Shown: positions 1 to 6,253, counted from the stretch's first letter. The stretch: 6,415 nt of DNA from Pontimonas sp. (GCA_017852615.1 JAFMKX010000034.1:5472-11886), one strand, 5' to 3'. A program made the numbers and translations. The notes: a model not told the origin generated them from the letters alone.

Positions 1-13
1 CAGCCTCACCAAG

Positions 14-19
14 TAGGCT
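14..19 (+). promoter_or_regulatory. Putative -10 box of pncB (leaderless start)
   Basis: The hexamer TAGGCT fits the actinobacterial TAnnnT -10 consensus and ends exactly 6 nt before the GTG start of pncB. That would place the transcription start on or next to the start codon, implying a leaderless mRNA. The same TAGnCT-N6 layout precedes the nitrilase gene in this window. The -35 region lies outside the window. An alternative reading is a weak ribosome-binding site (AGTAGG, 12-17, about 8 nt before the GTG). Confidence 0.5.
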
Positions 20-25
20 TGGAGC

Positions 26-1333
26 GTGTCCACAGCGCTCTTGACCGATCAGTACGAACTGACCATGGTCGATGCGGCCCGAGCGTCTGGTCGCGCAGGG
101 CGCCACGCCGTTTTCGAGGTCTTTGGGCGCCAATTACCACCGGGTCGACGTTTCGGGGTCGTGGCCGGCACCCACCGTTTGCTCGATGCCATCGAAAATT
201 TCCACTTTGGCGAAGAAGAACTCGCGTTTCTCTCGGATCACCACATTGTCAGTGATGAGACGCTGAGCTGGCTGAGCACCTATCGCTTTAGTGGCACTAT
301 TCGCGGCTATGGCGAAGGCGAAGTGTATTTCCCAGGCTCCCCCATCCTCACCGTGGAGGGAACCTTTGGCGAGGCCGTCCTGCTGGAAACACTGATTCTG
401 AGCGTGTTGAACTATGACAGCGCTGTCGCCAGTGCTGCTGCCCGGATGGTGCACGCGAGTGATCATCGAGAACTCATCGAAATGGGGGCTCGCCGTGCCA
501 GTGAATACAGCGCCGTCGCCGCTGCTCGAGCTGCCTATATTGCGGGCTTTTCCGCCACCAGCAACCTCGAAGCCGGCCGACTCTATGGCATCCCTACCCG
601 GGGCACAGCGGCCCATTCCTTCACCCTGGTCCACGACAACGAAGAAGAAGCATTCGCCGCTCAGGTAGCAAGCATGGGCACGAACACGACGTTGCTGATT
701 GACACCTACGACATCGCCCAGGGCGTGGAGAGAGCGATCCGGGTTGCCGGCACCGAACTAGGAGCTGTCCGCATTGATTCCGGTGACCTCCCCGTCGTCG
801 TCGCCAAGGTGCGCGCCCAATTAGATTCTCTCGGCGCCACCAAGACAGGCATCGTGGTCACTAACGACCTCAACGAATACACCATTGCCGGACTTCGAGG
901 TTCACCGGTCGACGTCTTCGGTGTGGGAACCAGCGTCGTGACCGGATCGGGAGCACCTGCAGTCGGACTGGTCTACAAACTCGTGGCACGAACCTCAGAC
1001 ACCGGCGAATGGGTTTCTGTGGCGAAAAAGAGCGCCCAGAAAGCCAATCCCGGGGGTAAAAAGACGGCCTACCGTGCGCGCGACAAGGGGGTGGCTACCG
1101 AAGAAATTGTCACCATTGGCCCCGCCCCCGCACCACCGGCAGGAGCACGCGTGCTGGAAGAGGTGTTGGTCGAAGAAGGAATTCGAAGTCAGGCTCATTC
1201 GGCCTCGGAGTTGGTTGCTCGCGCACGAGAGCTCCACCAAGCCAGCATTGCTGAACTACCCGAAGCGGCTTTTTCACTCAGCCCGGGAGATCCCGCGTTG
1301 CCTACCCGTTTTCTGGACCAAGCCGCGGGTTAG
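26..1333 (+). CDS. pncB: Nicotinate phosphoribosyltransferase
   Basis: This cytoplasmic enzyme of NAD salvage (Preiss-Handler pathway) converts nicotinate and PRPP, with ATP hydrolysis, to nicotinate mononucleotide and pyrophosphate. The 435-residue product has the usual family length. Visible family signatures are the N-terminal TDQYELTM (7-14), EMGARRASE (152-160), GTAAHSF with the histidine that is phosphorylated in characterised homologues (H197), IDTYD (225-229), RIDSGDL (249-255) and DVFGVGTSV (297-304), the last blocks lying in the phosphate/PRPP-binding half of the barrel. The start is GTG; it gives the conserved N-terminus and leaves only a 6-nt gap after a -10-like box, so the mRNA may be leaderless. 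The reading frame is intact to TAG. A DUF3039 gene follows after 10 nt and is probably co-transcribed. The identification is firm. Confidence 0.96.
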   Translation: MSTALLTDQYELTMVDAARASGRAGRHAVFEVFGRQLPPGRRFGVVAGTHRLLDAIENFHFGEEELAFLSDHHIVSDETLSWLSTYRFSGTIRGYGEGEVYFPGSPILTVEGTFGEAVLLETLILSVLNYDSAVASAAARMVHASDHRELIEMGARRASEYSAVAAARAAYIAGFSATSNLEAGRLYGIPTRGTAAHSFTLVHDNEEEAFAAQVASMGTNTTLLIDTYDIAQGVERAIRVAGTELGAVRIDSGDLPVVVAKVRAQLDSLGATKTGIVVTNDLNEYTIAGLRGSPVDVFGVGTSVVTGSGAPAVGLVYKLVARTSDTGEWVSVAKKSAQKANPGGKKTAYRARDKGVATEEIVTIGPAPAPPAGARVLEEVLVEEGIRSQAHSASELVARARELHQASIAELPEAAFSLSPGDPALPTRFLDQAAG

Positions 1334-1336
1334 CAT
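1331..1336 (+). promoter_or_regulatory. Possible internal -10 box for the DUF3039 gene
   Basis: TAGCAT matches TAnnnT, begins with the TAG stop codon of pncB, and ends 7 nt before the preferred ATG of the downstream gene. This could give a separate leaderless transcript in addition to readthrough from pncB. No convincing -35 is visible inside the pncB end, so it is tentative. Confidence 0.3.
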
Positions 1337-1343
1337 GGTGGAC

Positions 1344-1604
1344 ATGTCTGAGGAATCTCCCACCGGCGGCACCGATGTGCTCGATCGCGAATTAGAAAAG
1401 CTTCTCGAAGAAGAACAAGTGGATGAAGGCGACCACGATCGCTATTCCCACTACGTCAAAAAAGACAAGATTCTGAAAAGCGCTCTCAGCGGCAAGCCCG
1501 TGATTGCGCTGTGTGGAAAAGTGTGGGTGCCAGGACGCGATCCCGAAAAGTTCCCCCTGTGCCCCACGTGCAAAGAGATCTACGAAACTCTTCGCGACGA
1601 GTAA
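1344..1604 (+). CDS. DUF3039 family protein, putative zinc-binding
   Basis: This is a small, acidic, soluble 86-residue protein of unknown function, recognisable as the actinobacterial DUF3039 family. The N-terminal half is glutamate/aspartate rich (residues 11-30). The C-terminal half carries ALCGKVWVPGRDP (55-67) and FPLCPTCKEIYE (70-81). Cysteines C57, C73 and C76, possibly with H31 or H36, suggest a zinc ribbon or rubredoxin-like metal site; this is inferred from spacing. There is no signal peptide or membrane segment. An in-frame ATG 9 nt upstream (1335) is an alternative start and would leave only 1 nt after the pncB stop. The later ATG is preferred because it sits at leaderless distance from TAGCAT; GGTGG (1337-1341) is too close to act as a normal ribosome-binding site for it. 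It lies just behind pncB and is probably co-transcribed with it. Confidence 0.87.
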   Translation: MSEESPTGGTDVLDRELEKLLEEEQVDEGDHDRYSHYVKKDKILKSALSGKPVIALCGKVWVPGRDPEKFPLCPTCKEIYETLRDE

Positions 1605-1611
1605 TTACTCG
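1598..1611. repeat. 14-bp perfect palindrome across two convergent stop codons
   Basis: CGAGTAATTACTCG reads identically on both strands. Its centre TAATTA is the TAA stop of the DUF3039 gene (1602-1604) fused to the TAA stop of htrA (1605-1607 on the reverse strand). It can fold as a 5-bp stem with an AATT loop. It lacks a following T-run on either strand, so it is at best a weak terminator and may simply reflect both proteins ending in a GAG-encoded glutamate followed by TAA. Confidence 0.75.
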
Positions 1612-2945
1612 AGTTCTCCCAGCGTGACCTCAACGGTGTAGGAATTACCTGCCCGCACATAGGTCATGGTCGCCGTCGTTCCACCGGGCAGTGTTCTCAC
1701 CTGGGCGGTGAGGTCAATGCGGTTGGTAATGGGAAGACCGTTGAACTTGGTGACAATGTCTCCTGCCCGCAGGCCCACCGCATCCGCAGCTCCACCGGGA
1801 GTCACGCTATCGATATACGCGCCGGTCACTGTGGAGGTCGCCACCGATTGCGCATCGGTCACCATCGCACCCAGGAGACCGTGGCTGGCACCTGCGCCAC
1901 TGATGATTTCGGTAGCGATTCGGTAGGCAAAGTTGGCGGGAATGGCAAAGCCCAACCCGATACTGCCCGAGCCCTGGCCACCTGTCGAGGCAATCGCCAC
2001 GTTAACCCCAATGAGCTCGCCATCGCGGTTGAGCAACGCACCACCAGAATTACCCGGGTTGATCGATGCGTCGGTCTGGATCACGGGCAGCGAAATGGTG
2101 GTGCCCACCATGGGTGAACCACCGGGAAGATCAAAATCAAACTGACCGTCTTCCTCGCCGGGAACCTGGGAAGCACCCACCGTGATGCTGCGGTTAATCG
2201 CAGAAACTATGCCACTGGTCACCGTGCCAGGAAGGCCCAGGGGTGCACCAATAGCGATGGTTTGATCTCCCACGTTGAGGCGATTCGAATCTCCCATGGC
2301 CATCACCGTAAAGGGACCCTCATCAGCGATTTTGATCACGGCAATATCCGAGAGCACATCGCGGCCCACGACCTCGGCTTCAAACAGCCGGCCATCGGAC
2401 ATGGTCACCCGCACGAGGGGTTCCTGTGCGCCAATGGAGACCACGTGGGCGTTAGTCATGACATAGCCGCGTTCATCAATCACAACGCCGGAACCACTTC
2501 CCGCTCCGGTATCGCCGGCCACTTCGATGGTCACCACCGAGGGCATAGCTTTAGCCGCCACGGCCGTAATCTCACTAGCTTGCAGCGGAGCGTTGACGGT
2601 GATGGTGGCGGGGCTCGAGACTCCCGGCGTTACCAAACCTCGGGAGGAAAGATTCCAAATGGCAAAAGCACCGCCGGCGGTACCACCAAGGAGGCCTCCC
2701 ACGAGAAGAGCAACGGTGACAAAAATACCCAGCGAGCGCGCCCGGCGCTTATCGTCATCAAGAATCATCGCCCGGTCTTTCGCTACGCTATCGGCGACGC
2801 CTGAATACACGCCCCGGGCGTAGGGGGAGCCAGTGTAGTTCGACGACGAAGGGGCTGGCGCGGCCGGCACAGCCTCAGGGGCTGGTGTGGTCGCTGCGTC
2901 AGAAGTTGTCTCGGGGGTTTCGCTCTGAGATTCCGAAGTACTCAC
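1605..2945 (-). CDS. Membrane-anchored HtrA/DegP-type serine protease with PDZ domain
   Basis: This is an S1C-family trypsin-like protease, expected to act outside the cytoplasmic membrane in envelope protein quality control. The 446 residues comprise a Ser/Thr/Pro/Ala-rich cytoplasmic tail (1-60), a charged DDDKRRAR stretch (63-70), one membrane segment (about 71-97), a protease domain (about 122-350) and a C-terminal PDZ domain (about 355-444, with GLRAGDIVTKFNG). The catalytic triad is visible: H167 in TNAHVV, D200 in DVLSDIAVIK and S300 in NPGNSGG, so it should be active. An acidic, Gly-rich loop of roughly 30 residues (about 256-285) precedes the catalytic serine block and looks longer than in many homologues. 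The start is GTG, supported by an AAGGA ribosome-binding site 10 nt upstream. It lies 88 bp downstream of the PKD-protein gene in the same orientation, with a possible promoter of its own. The exact paralogue (HtrA, DegP/DegQ, PepD-like) cannot be decided, so no symbol is given. Confidence 0.94.
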   Translation of the reverse strand: MSTSESQSETPETTSDAATTPAPEAVPAAPAPSSSNYTGSPYARGVYSGVADSVAKDRAMILDDDKRRARSLGIFVTVALLVGGLLGGTAGGAFAIWNLSSRGLVTPGVSSPATITVNAPLQASEITAVAAKAMPSVVTIEVAGDTGAGSGSGVVIDERGYVMTNAHVVSIGAQEPLVRVTMSDGRLFEAEVVGRDVLSDIAVIKIADEGPFTVMAMGDSNRLNVGDQTIAIGAPLGLPGTVTSGIVSAINRSITVGASQVPGEEDGQFDFDLPGGSPMVGTTISLPVIQTDASINPGNSGGALLNRDGELIGVNVAIASTGGQGSGSIGLGFAIPANFAYRIATEIISGAGASHGLLGAMVTDAQSVATSTVTGAYIDSVTPGGAADAVGLRAGDIVTKFNGLPITNRIDLTAQVRTLPGGTTATMTYVRAGNSYTVEVTLGELE

Positions 2946-2955
2946 GGTAGTTCGT

Positions 2956-2960
2956 TCCTT
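2956..2960 (-). promoter_or_regulatory. Ribosome-binding site of the HtrA-type protease gene
   Basis: On the reverse strand AAGGA (within GAAAGGAA) lies 10 nt before the GTG start. It decides this start over internal codons and shows this gene is translated from a leadered mRNA, unlike several of its neighbours. Confidence 0.65.
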
Positions 2961-2996
2961 TCGTTAGCTCAGAGTGTTGCTCTAGAACCTGTGTGA

Positions 2997-3002
2997 AGAC
3001 TA
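2997..3002 (-). promoter_or_regulatory. Putative -10 box upstream of the HtrA-type protease gene
   Basis: On the reverse strand TAGTCT, the same hexamer as before the nitrilase gene, lies 51 nt before the GTG start and would give a 5' leader of roughly 45 nt. No good -35 hexamer is seen 16-18 bp upstream, and I found no clear GGAAC...CGTT pair of an ECF (SigE-like) promoter. The protease may also be reached by readthrough from the PKD gene, since no terminator hairpin is evident in the gap. Confidence 0.4.
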
Positions 3003-3033
3003 AGCCGAGCCCTAACGATACCCGCAGATTCCC

Positions 3034-3948
3034 TTAACATCGCCCGTCAACGAGCCCTCCCGGAGCACACCCTTGATCCACCAACAGACTAGAAACACGA
3101 AGAACCCGCACGGTAGCGCTCCCCCCAGGCTTAGTGATGGTTCCTGCAACTGCCTCAAAATCACCACCGTCAAAGCGATACGACACCGAATAGGTCACCT
3201 CAGCGCTGAGGGCATACACCCCTGGGGAGTTATAGACATGGCTGGTGGCCGTGGGGGTGAACTGACGAGAACCCCACGAGCCACCGGCAGTGGAAAAACT
3301 GGCACTCGATCCATCACCATAGGTGAAGCGAAAACTGCGGGGAGTGAACCTCACCTCAATAGGCCACCCCAAGAGTTCCCCCGCCTGGGTTGATTCGCCA
3401 GCTCGCGAATACACGTTGGTGGGCAGCCGCGGCAGACTCCACGAACCAGGTTCCACCACGAGGGAGCCCGTAGCGGGGGAAAAACTAACCAAATCGCTCA
3501 CCGAGGTGGGAGCAATGGGTTCACTCACCACTAGCTCCGGAGAATCTTTCGATGGCGAGGATTGCCGACATCTATTGGCCACGATCACCTCACACTGAGA
3601 GACCGGGCGCGGAGTAGGGCGCGGCATACGAATACCGCTGGCAGACGTCCCTCCGGTGCTGACCTGGGTCGACACAGGAGCCGGAGCTGGAGGCGCTGGG
3701 GCGGCGGGTGCCACCGGAGCATCCTGAGATGGGGTTGCACTGCGCACGCCCGGGGATCCCGGGGTGAACTGCGTGGCACCCAGGGTTACGTGATCAGCGT
3801 CGATATCGGCGCTGATATCCCAGGTGATGACCTCGCATTGGCCACTGTTTCTGGCAGATTGGGCACACTCGGTGGCCTGGGCGCTTCCGGGTGACACCAT
3901 CAGCGCCATCATCATCACGACGAGCCCCACCACTATTTTTCCTAACAC
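3034..3948 (-). CDS. Secreted PKD-like domain protein with three cysteine pairs
   Basis: This is a predicted exported protein of unknown function. From the chosen GTG start it has 304 residues: a signal peptide (1-25; K4, hydrophobic core VVGLVVMMMALMV, cleavage after AQA), a Cys-containing segment (26-61), a Pro/Ala/Thr-rich linker (about 62-118), a second Cys pair (C119, C127), and a C-terminal region resembling a PKD beta-sandwich (FTYGDGSS at 208-215, HVYNSPGVYALSAEVTYSVSY at 237-257, shown here in part as the conserved Y/G pattern). It ends in a third Cys pair (C294, C304, the last residue). The motif QCEVI occurs twice (37-41 and 118-122). GTG at 3948 is chosen because it keeps a lysine in the signal peptide, has a G-run (3956-3961) 7 nt upstream and overlaps the lipoprotein stop by 7 nt, which suggests translational coupling. 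GTG at 3966 and at 3933 (with AGGA upstream) are alternatives. PKD assignment is by pattern only. Confidence 0.82.
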   Translation of the reverse strand: MLGKIVVGLVVMMMALMVSPGSAQATECAQSARNSGQCEVITWDISADIDADHVTLGATQFTPGSPGVRSATPSQDAPVAPAAPAPPAPAPVSTQVSTGGTSASGIRMPRPTPRPVSQCEVIVANRCRQSSPSKDSPELVVSEPIAPTSVSDLVSFSPATGSLVVEPGSWSLPRLPTNVYSRAGESTQAGELLGWPIEVRFTPRSFRFTYGDGSSASFSTAGGSWGSRQFTPTATSHVYNSPGVYALSAEVTYSVSYRFDGGDFEAVAGTITKPGGSATVRVLRVSSLLVDQGCAPGGLVDGRC

Positions 3949-4625
3949 GAGTAGACCCCCCACCACTGCTGAGAGCTATCCAGGGCCAGGTCGGAGAGCC
4001 TCGGGCCTTCAAACCAGAACACCACGGCATGGCGAGAACCCCAACTAAGACCCTCGAGGGACAGAAATTCTTCGATAATCGCTGATTCTTCTCCTGTGCC
4101 CTCGAAATCGTCATAGTGGGGATGCCAGCGCAGCACTTCGTCGGGTGGCTTAGCAGCATCATCGGGTAGGACAAAAACTCCAGTGGAATCAACGCACCCA
4201 ATGACCCCCACTTCGTATTTTCCATCGACTCGCTCATAAGCGGTTTGGACCACAAGATCAGACACCGTGGTCTCCCCCAGGGTGCGAAGACCCTGGTCAC
4301 GGTAATAGGCAAAAGCGGCTTCTTCCTCTGGCCACCAGGTGTCGGTTACTAATGTCCTCATAGCCTGTGGGTCACCTCCCCCCGAGGCCGTGATCTGGTC
4401 AGAAACCTCGAGATATTTCGTGGTGGCAGCCAGTGCCGCCTGCGCGGCAGAATCGAGAAAATCAGGGGGCAAACTCCGGGCGGTGACATAGCGGGTCACC
4501 GCCTCCACTCCGCTCGAAGACCCCGGTGCTAACACTTCGTCGGGCGCGAGGCTGCAGGAGGTTAGCCCTGCGACACTCAGCACACACGCTAACCACCACC
4601 CCTGAGCCCTCCGGACATGTCGCAT
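3942..4625 (-). CDS. Putative lipoprotein, possible NTF2-like fold
   Basis: This is a predicted membrane-anchored, externally exposed lipoprotein of 227 residues with unknown function. The N-terminus has a basic region (RHVRR), a hydrophobic core (about 10-20) and a lipobox L21-T22-S23-C24, so lipidation at C24 is expected. The mature part has a helical stretch (about 60-80), a segment rich in Trp and acidic residues (WWPEEEAAFAYYRDQG, 97-112), VGVIGCVDSTGV (139-150) and a Trp-rich C-terminus ending in cysteine. The overall order resembles NTF2-like actinobacterial lipoproteins; this is an inference without a clear signature. C144 and C227 could form a disulfide. ATG at 4625 is chosen because it yields a clean lipoprotein signal and follows TAGCCT by 7 nt. 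The longer frame from GTG at 4682 would put 19 extra residues before the signal and run through the DnaA-box and operator region. The stop overlaps the PKD gene start, so the two are probably one transcription unit. Confidence 0.83.
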   Translation of the reverse strand: MRHVRRAQGWWLACVLSVAGLTSCSLAPDEVLAPGSSSGVEAVTRYVTARSLPPDFLDSAAQAALAATTKYLEVSDQITASGGGDPQAMRTLVTDTWWPEEEAAFAYYRDQGLRTLGETTVSDLVVQTAYERVDGKYEVGVIGCVDSTGVFVLPDDAAKPPDEVLRWHPHYDDFEGTGEESAIIEEFLSLEGLSWGSRHAVVFWFEGPRLSDLALDSSQQWWGVYSC

Positions 4626-4632
4626 GTCTGCG

Positions 4633-4638
4633 AGGCTA
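4633..4638 (-). promoter_or_regulatory. Putative -10 box of the lipoprotein gene (leaderless start)
   Basis: On the reverse strand TAGCCT fits TAnnnT and ends 7 nt before the ATG that gives the proper lipoprotein signal peptide. No Shine-Dalgarno sequence is visible in those 7 nt, so translation from a leaderless mRNA is likely. A -35 match is poor (TTCTCG region, about 4657-4662). This promoter would drive the lipoprotein-PKD pair and possibly the protease gene. Confidence 0.5.
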
Positions 4639-4665
4639 GAAAACCAGGTGATGACCGCGAGAAAC

Positions 4666-4674
4666 TTATCCACA
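4666..4674 (+). promoter_or_regulatory. Isolated perfect DnaA-box 9-mer
   Basis: TTATCCACA is identical to the classical high-affinity DnaA-binding 9-mer. It stands alone in the gap between the lipoprotein and tetR genes, just upstream of the lipoprotein promoter. There is no cluster of boxes or AT-rich unwinding region, so this is not an origin. It could be a regulatory or DnaA-titration site, or chance. Confidence 0.35.
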
Positions 4675-4680
4675 GGTCTC

Positions 4681-4699
4681 ACTCAGGAACTCACTGAGT
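4681..4699. promoter_or_regulatory. Inverted repeat, candidate TetR-family operator
   Basis: ACTCAG, a 7-nt spacer and CTGAGT form a perfect 6-bp inverted repeat; within it ACTCACTGAGT (4689-4699) is also a perfect 11-bp palindrome. It lies between the divergent lipoprotein and tetR genes, over the expected -35 position of the tetR promoter (-10 at 4707-4712) and upstream of the lipoprotein promoter. TetR regulators commonly bind such repeats beside their own genes. The size and place fit autoregulation, but binding is inferred. Confidence 0.45.
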
Positions 4700-4706
4700 A
4701 ATGCTC

Positions 4707-4712
4707 TAGTGT
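4707..4712 (+). promoter_or_regulatory. Putative -10 box of the tetR-family gene
   Basis: TAGTGT matches TAnnnT and would give a start about 40 nt before the ATG at 4759. A competing reading is TAATGC (4699-4704) 6 nt before an in-frame GTG at 4711, which would give a leaderless, 16-residue longer product; its last base does not fit the consensus. Confidence 0.35.
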
Positions 4713-4758
4713 GGGGCGAAATACGCACCCCGTTGCCCATCCCAACAGAGAGCGTGAC

Positions 4759-5430
4759 ATGAACCAGGCATCGATAGACCTTGGCGATCACCTCGATTCG
4801 CTCTTGGATTCCACCGAGAAGCTTTTTCTCGAAGGCGGTCATTCCGCCGTGACTCTCGACGCGGTAGCGAACCATTCTGGGGTGCCTCTCGAGGCCCTCT
4901 CAGAGCTCTATCCCACCCACCTCGATATTTTGGTGGCGATGCTCAATCGCGAATTTAGCGCGATGTATCAGGGGATCATCACCGATGTCGAGCGCGACCC
5001 TCTCGGGGGACTGCTGTCCAGGATTTATCTCTATACCCTCCCCCAGGTGTACCAACGCCCGACGGCGCGAGCGCTGTATATGACTGACCCAGACACCATG
5101 AGAATTATCACGAGCCATCAACACGCTCAGGTCTATCGCCCCACCACAGAGATCCGTGAGGAGCTCATTGTGGAGCTCATGGCCGCGGGAATGGTGAAAC
5201 CAGGGTCCAACCCCACCACAATATCTTCGGTGCTCAGTGTGATTTCTGGTGGTCTCGCACTGACCGCACCACATAACAATCTCTCCGAGGTCGTCGGCGA
5301 AATGTTGACCATGTTTGGCCATCGATATGACGCCGAGGTGAGTGACACGGGGGCAGGAAAAGCTGCCTTTTACCGCTGGGCCACGTTATTGGACGTGAGG
5401 CTGCGGGATAACCGCTACGGCACCTCGTAA
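4759..5430 (+). CDS. TetR/AcrR-family transcriptional regulator
   Basis: This is a predicted DNA-binding repressor of 223 residues with unknown ligand. The N-terminal DNA-binding domain spans about 13-66: helix 1 STEKLFLEGGHSAVTL, then the helix-turn-helix DAVANHSGVPLEALSELYP (34-52) and HLDILVAML, in the order and spacing typical of TetR. The remainder (about 70-215) is a mostly helical ligand and dimerisation domain that I cannot assign to a subfamily. ATG is preceded at 6 nt by AGAGAG (4747-4752), a plausible ribosome-binding site; an in-frame GTG at 4711 would add a 16-residue His/Pro/Arg-rich extension and cannot be excluded. It is divergent from the lipoprotein gene, with an inverted repeat between them, suggesting autoregulation and perhaps control of that gene. 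Its stop lies 4 bp from the stop of the convergent nitrilase-like gene. Confidence 0.9.
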   Translation: MNQASIDLGDHLDSLLDSTEKLFLEGGHSAVTLDAVANHSGVPLEALSELYPTHLDILVAMLNREFSAMYQGIITDVERDPLGGLLSRIYLYTLPQVYQRPTARALYMTDPDTMRIITSHQHAQVYRPTTEIREELIVELMAAGMVKPGSNPTTISSVLSVISGGLALTAPHNNLSEVVGEMLTMFGHRYDAEVSDTGAGKAAFYRWATLLDVRLRDNRYGTS

Positions 5431-5434
5431 GGGC

Positions 5435-6247
5435 TTAGTGATCCCAGGCAATACTGAATCTGCGCACCGTAGCCAAAGGATTAAGGGCGCGAATTTCGGT
5501 GACCGTATCCATCTCCAGCGTCGCGTGCGTCACAGCATGGCCCTGGCCACCGAGTGAAGCCAGTGTTTCACCCCAGGGATCAAGAATCATCGAATGTCCC
5601 ACCCCTTCGGGTTCGGGGTGACCACTGGCAAGAACAAACGCCTGAGACTCAATCGCGCGGGCTCGCAACAGTGATTCCCAGTGCAGTACTTTATGCGCTC
5701 CTGGAACCCACTGCGCCGGCACAATCAAGGTCGTTGCTCCGGCCTCCACGAGTCGTCGACTGACTTCGGGAAAACGCAGGTCGTAGCACGCGAGCATCCC
5801 GAACACCTGATTTCCCACCCGGAACAGCGCAGGCTCACCCGGGGAGGCCTGCGATACCCACCGGGATTCACCAGCGCCGAAAGCGTCATACAAGTGTATT
5901 TTCGATGCACTGGCGAGCAACCCAGAGGGCCCCACTGCCACCAGAGTGTTCAGGGGCTTTTCCCCCTCACGGTTCTTCGCGAGCATGCCGGCCACCACCA
6001 CGATGCCACCGTGGCGAGAACTCATCGTGCTCAGAGCCTGAACAAACGGGCCGTCCAGGGGTTCATAACGCCCCGACCAGGAGGATCCCAACCCGTGACT
6101 AAACGCCTGGGAATACTCGGGAAACACCACCAGCTGCGCCCCGGCATCAGCTGCCTGGCGAACCAAAGGTTGCATCGCCTCAACATTGAGCTCGGTAGTG
6201 GCTAAGGGTGCATATTGAGCGATCGCAGCAACAAGCGGGCTGTTCAT
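5435..6247 (-). CDS. Carbon-nitrogen hydrolase (nitrilase superfamily amidase)
   Basis: This is a cytoplasmic amidohydrolase of 270 residues, the usual length for a single CN-hydrolase domain. The catalytic Glu-Lys-Cys set is visible: E44 in VFPEYSQ, K116 in ASKIHLYDAFG, and C154 in MLACYDLRFPE. Further conserved pieces are RARAIESQAFV (195-205) and the GHSMILDPWGE block (217-227). The overall pattern is close to the Nit1/Nit2 branch (deaminated-glutathione amidase or omega-amidase), but the substrate cannot be fixed from sequence alone; aliphatic amidase or carbamoylase activity is less likely. There is no signal peptide. ATG follows a TAGTCT box by exactly 6 nt with no Shine-Dalgarno sequence, so the mRNA is probably leaderless. 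It is convergent with the tetR gene with 4 bp between stops, leaving no room for a dedicated terminator between them. Confidence 0.92.
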   Translation of the reverse strand: MNSPLVAAIAQYAPLATTELNVEAMQPLVRQAADAGAQLVVFPEYSQAFSHGLGSSWSGRYEPLDGPFVQALSTMSSRHGGIVVVAGMLAKNREGEKPLNTLVAVGPSGLLASASKIHLYDAFGAGESRWVSQASPGEPALFRVGNQVFGMLACYDLRFPEVSRRLVEAGATTLIVPAQWVPGAHKVLHWESLLRARAIESQAFVLASGHPEPEGVGHSMILDPWGETLASLGGQGHAVTHATLEMDTVTEIRALNPLATVRRFSIAWDH

Positions 6248-6253
6248 GGTCTA

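Noticed and set aside
26..34. DnaA-box-like GTGTCCACA at the start of pncB
   Set aside because: It has one mismatch to the consensus and is formed by the start codon and the conserved first codons of pncB.
134..634. Long reverse-strand open frame inside pncB
   Set aside because: It is fully antisense to a clear enzyme gene, has no recognisable domain, and is explained by codon bias of the real frame.
2262..2804. 180-codon forward open frame inside the HtrA gene
   Set aside because: The His/Gly-rich product has no family resemblance and is antisense to a protease with an intact catalytic triad.
3747..3764. GC-rich near-palindrome around CCCGGGGATCCCGGGG
   Set aside because: Only GGGATCCC is truly symmetric, and the stretch lies inside the linker-coding part of the PKD gene; it is most likely a coincidence of Pro/Gly/Ser codons.
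4626..4682. N-terminal extension of the lipoprotein frame from GTG at 4682
   Set aside because: It would place 19 residues before a clean lipoprotein signal and cross the candidate operator, DnaA box and -10 box; the ATG at 4625 fits far better.
4666..4699. Possible replication origin (DnaA box plus inverted repeat)
   Set aside because: There is one box only, no AT-rich unwinding region, and no dnaA/dnaN/gyrB neighbourhood.
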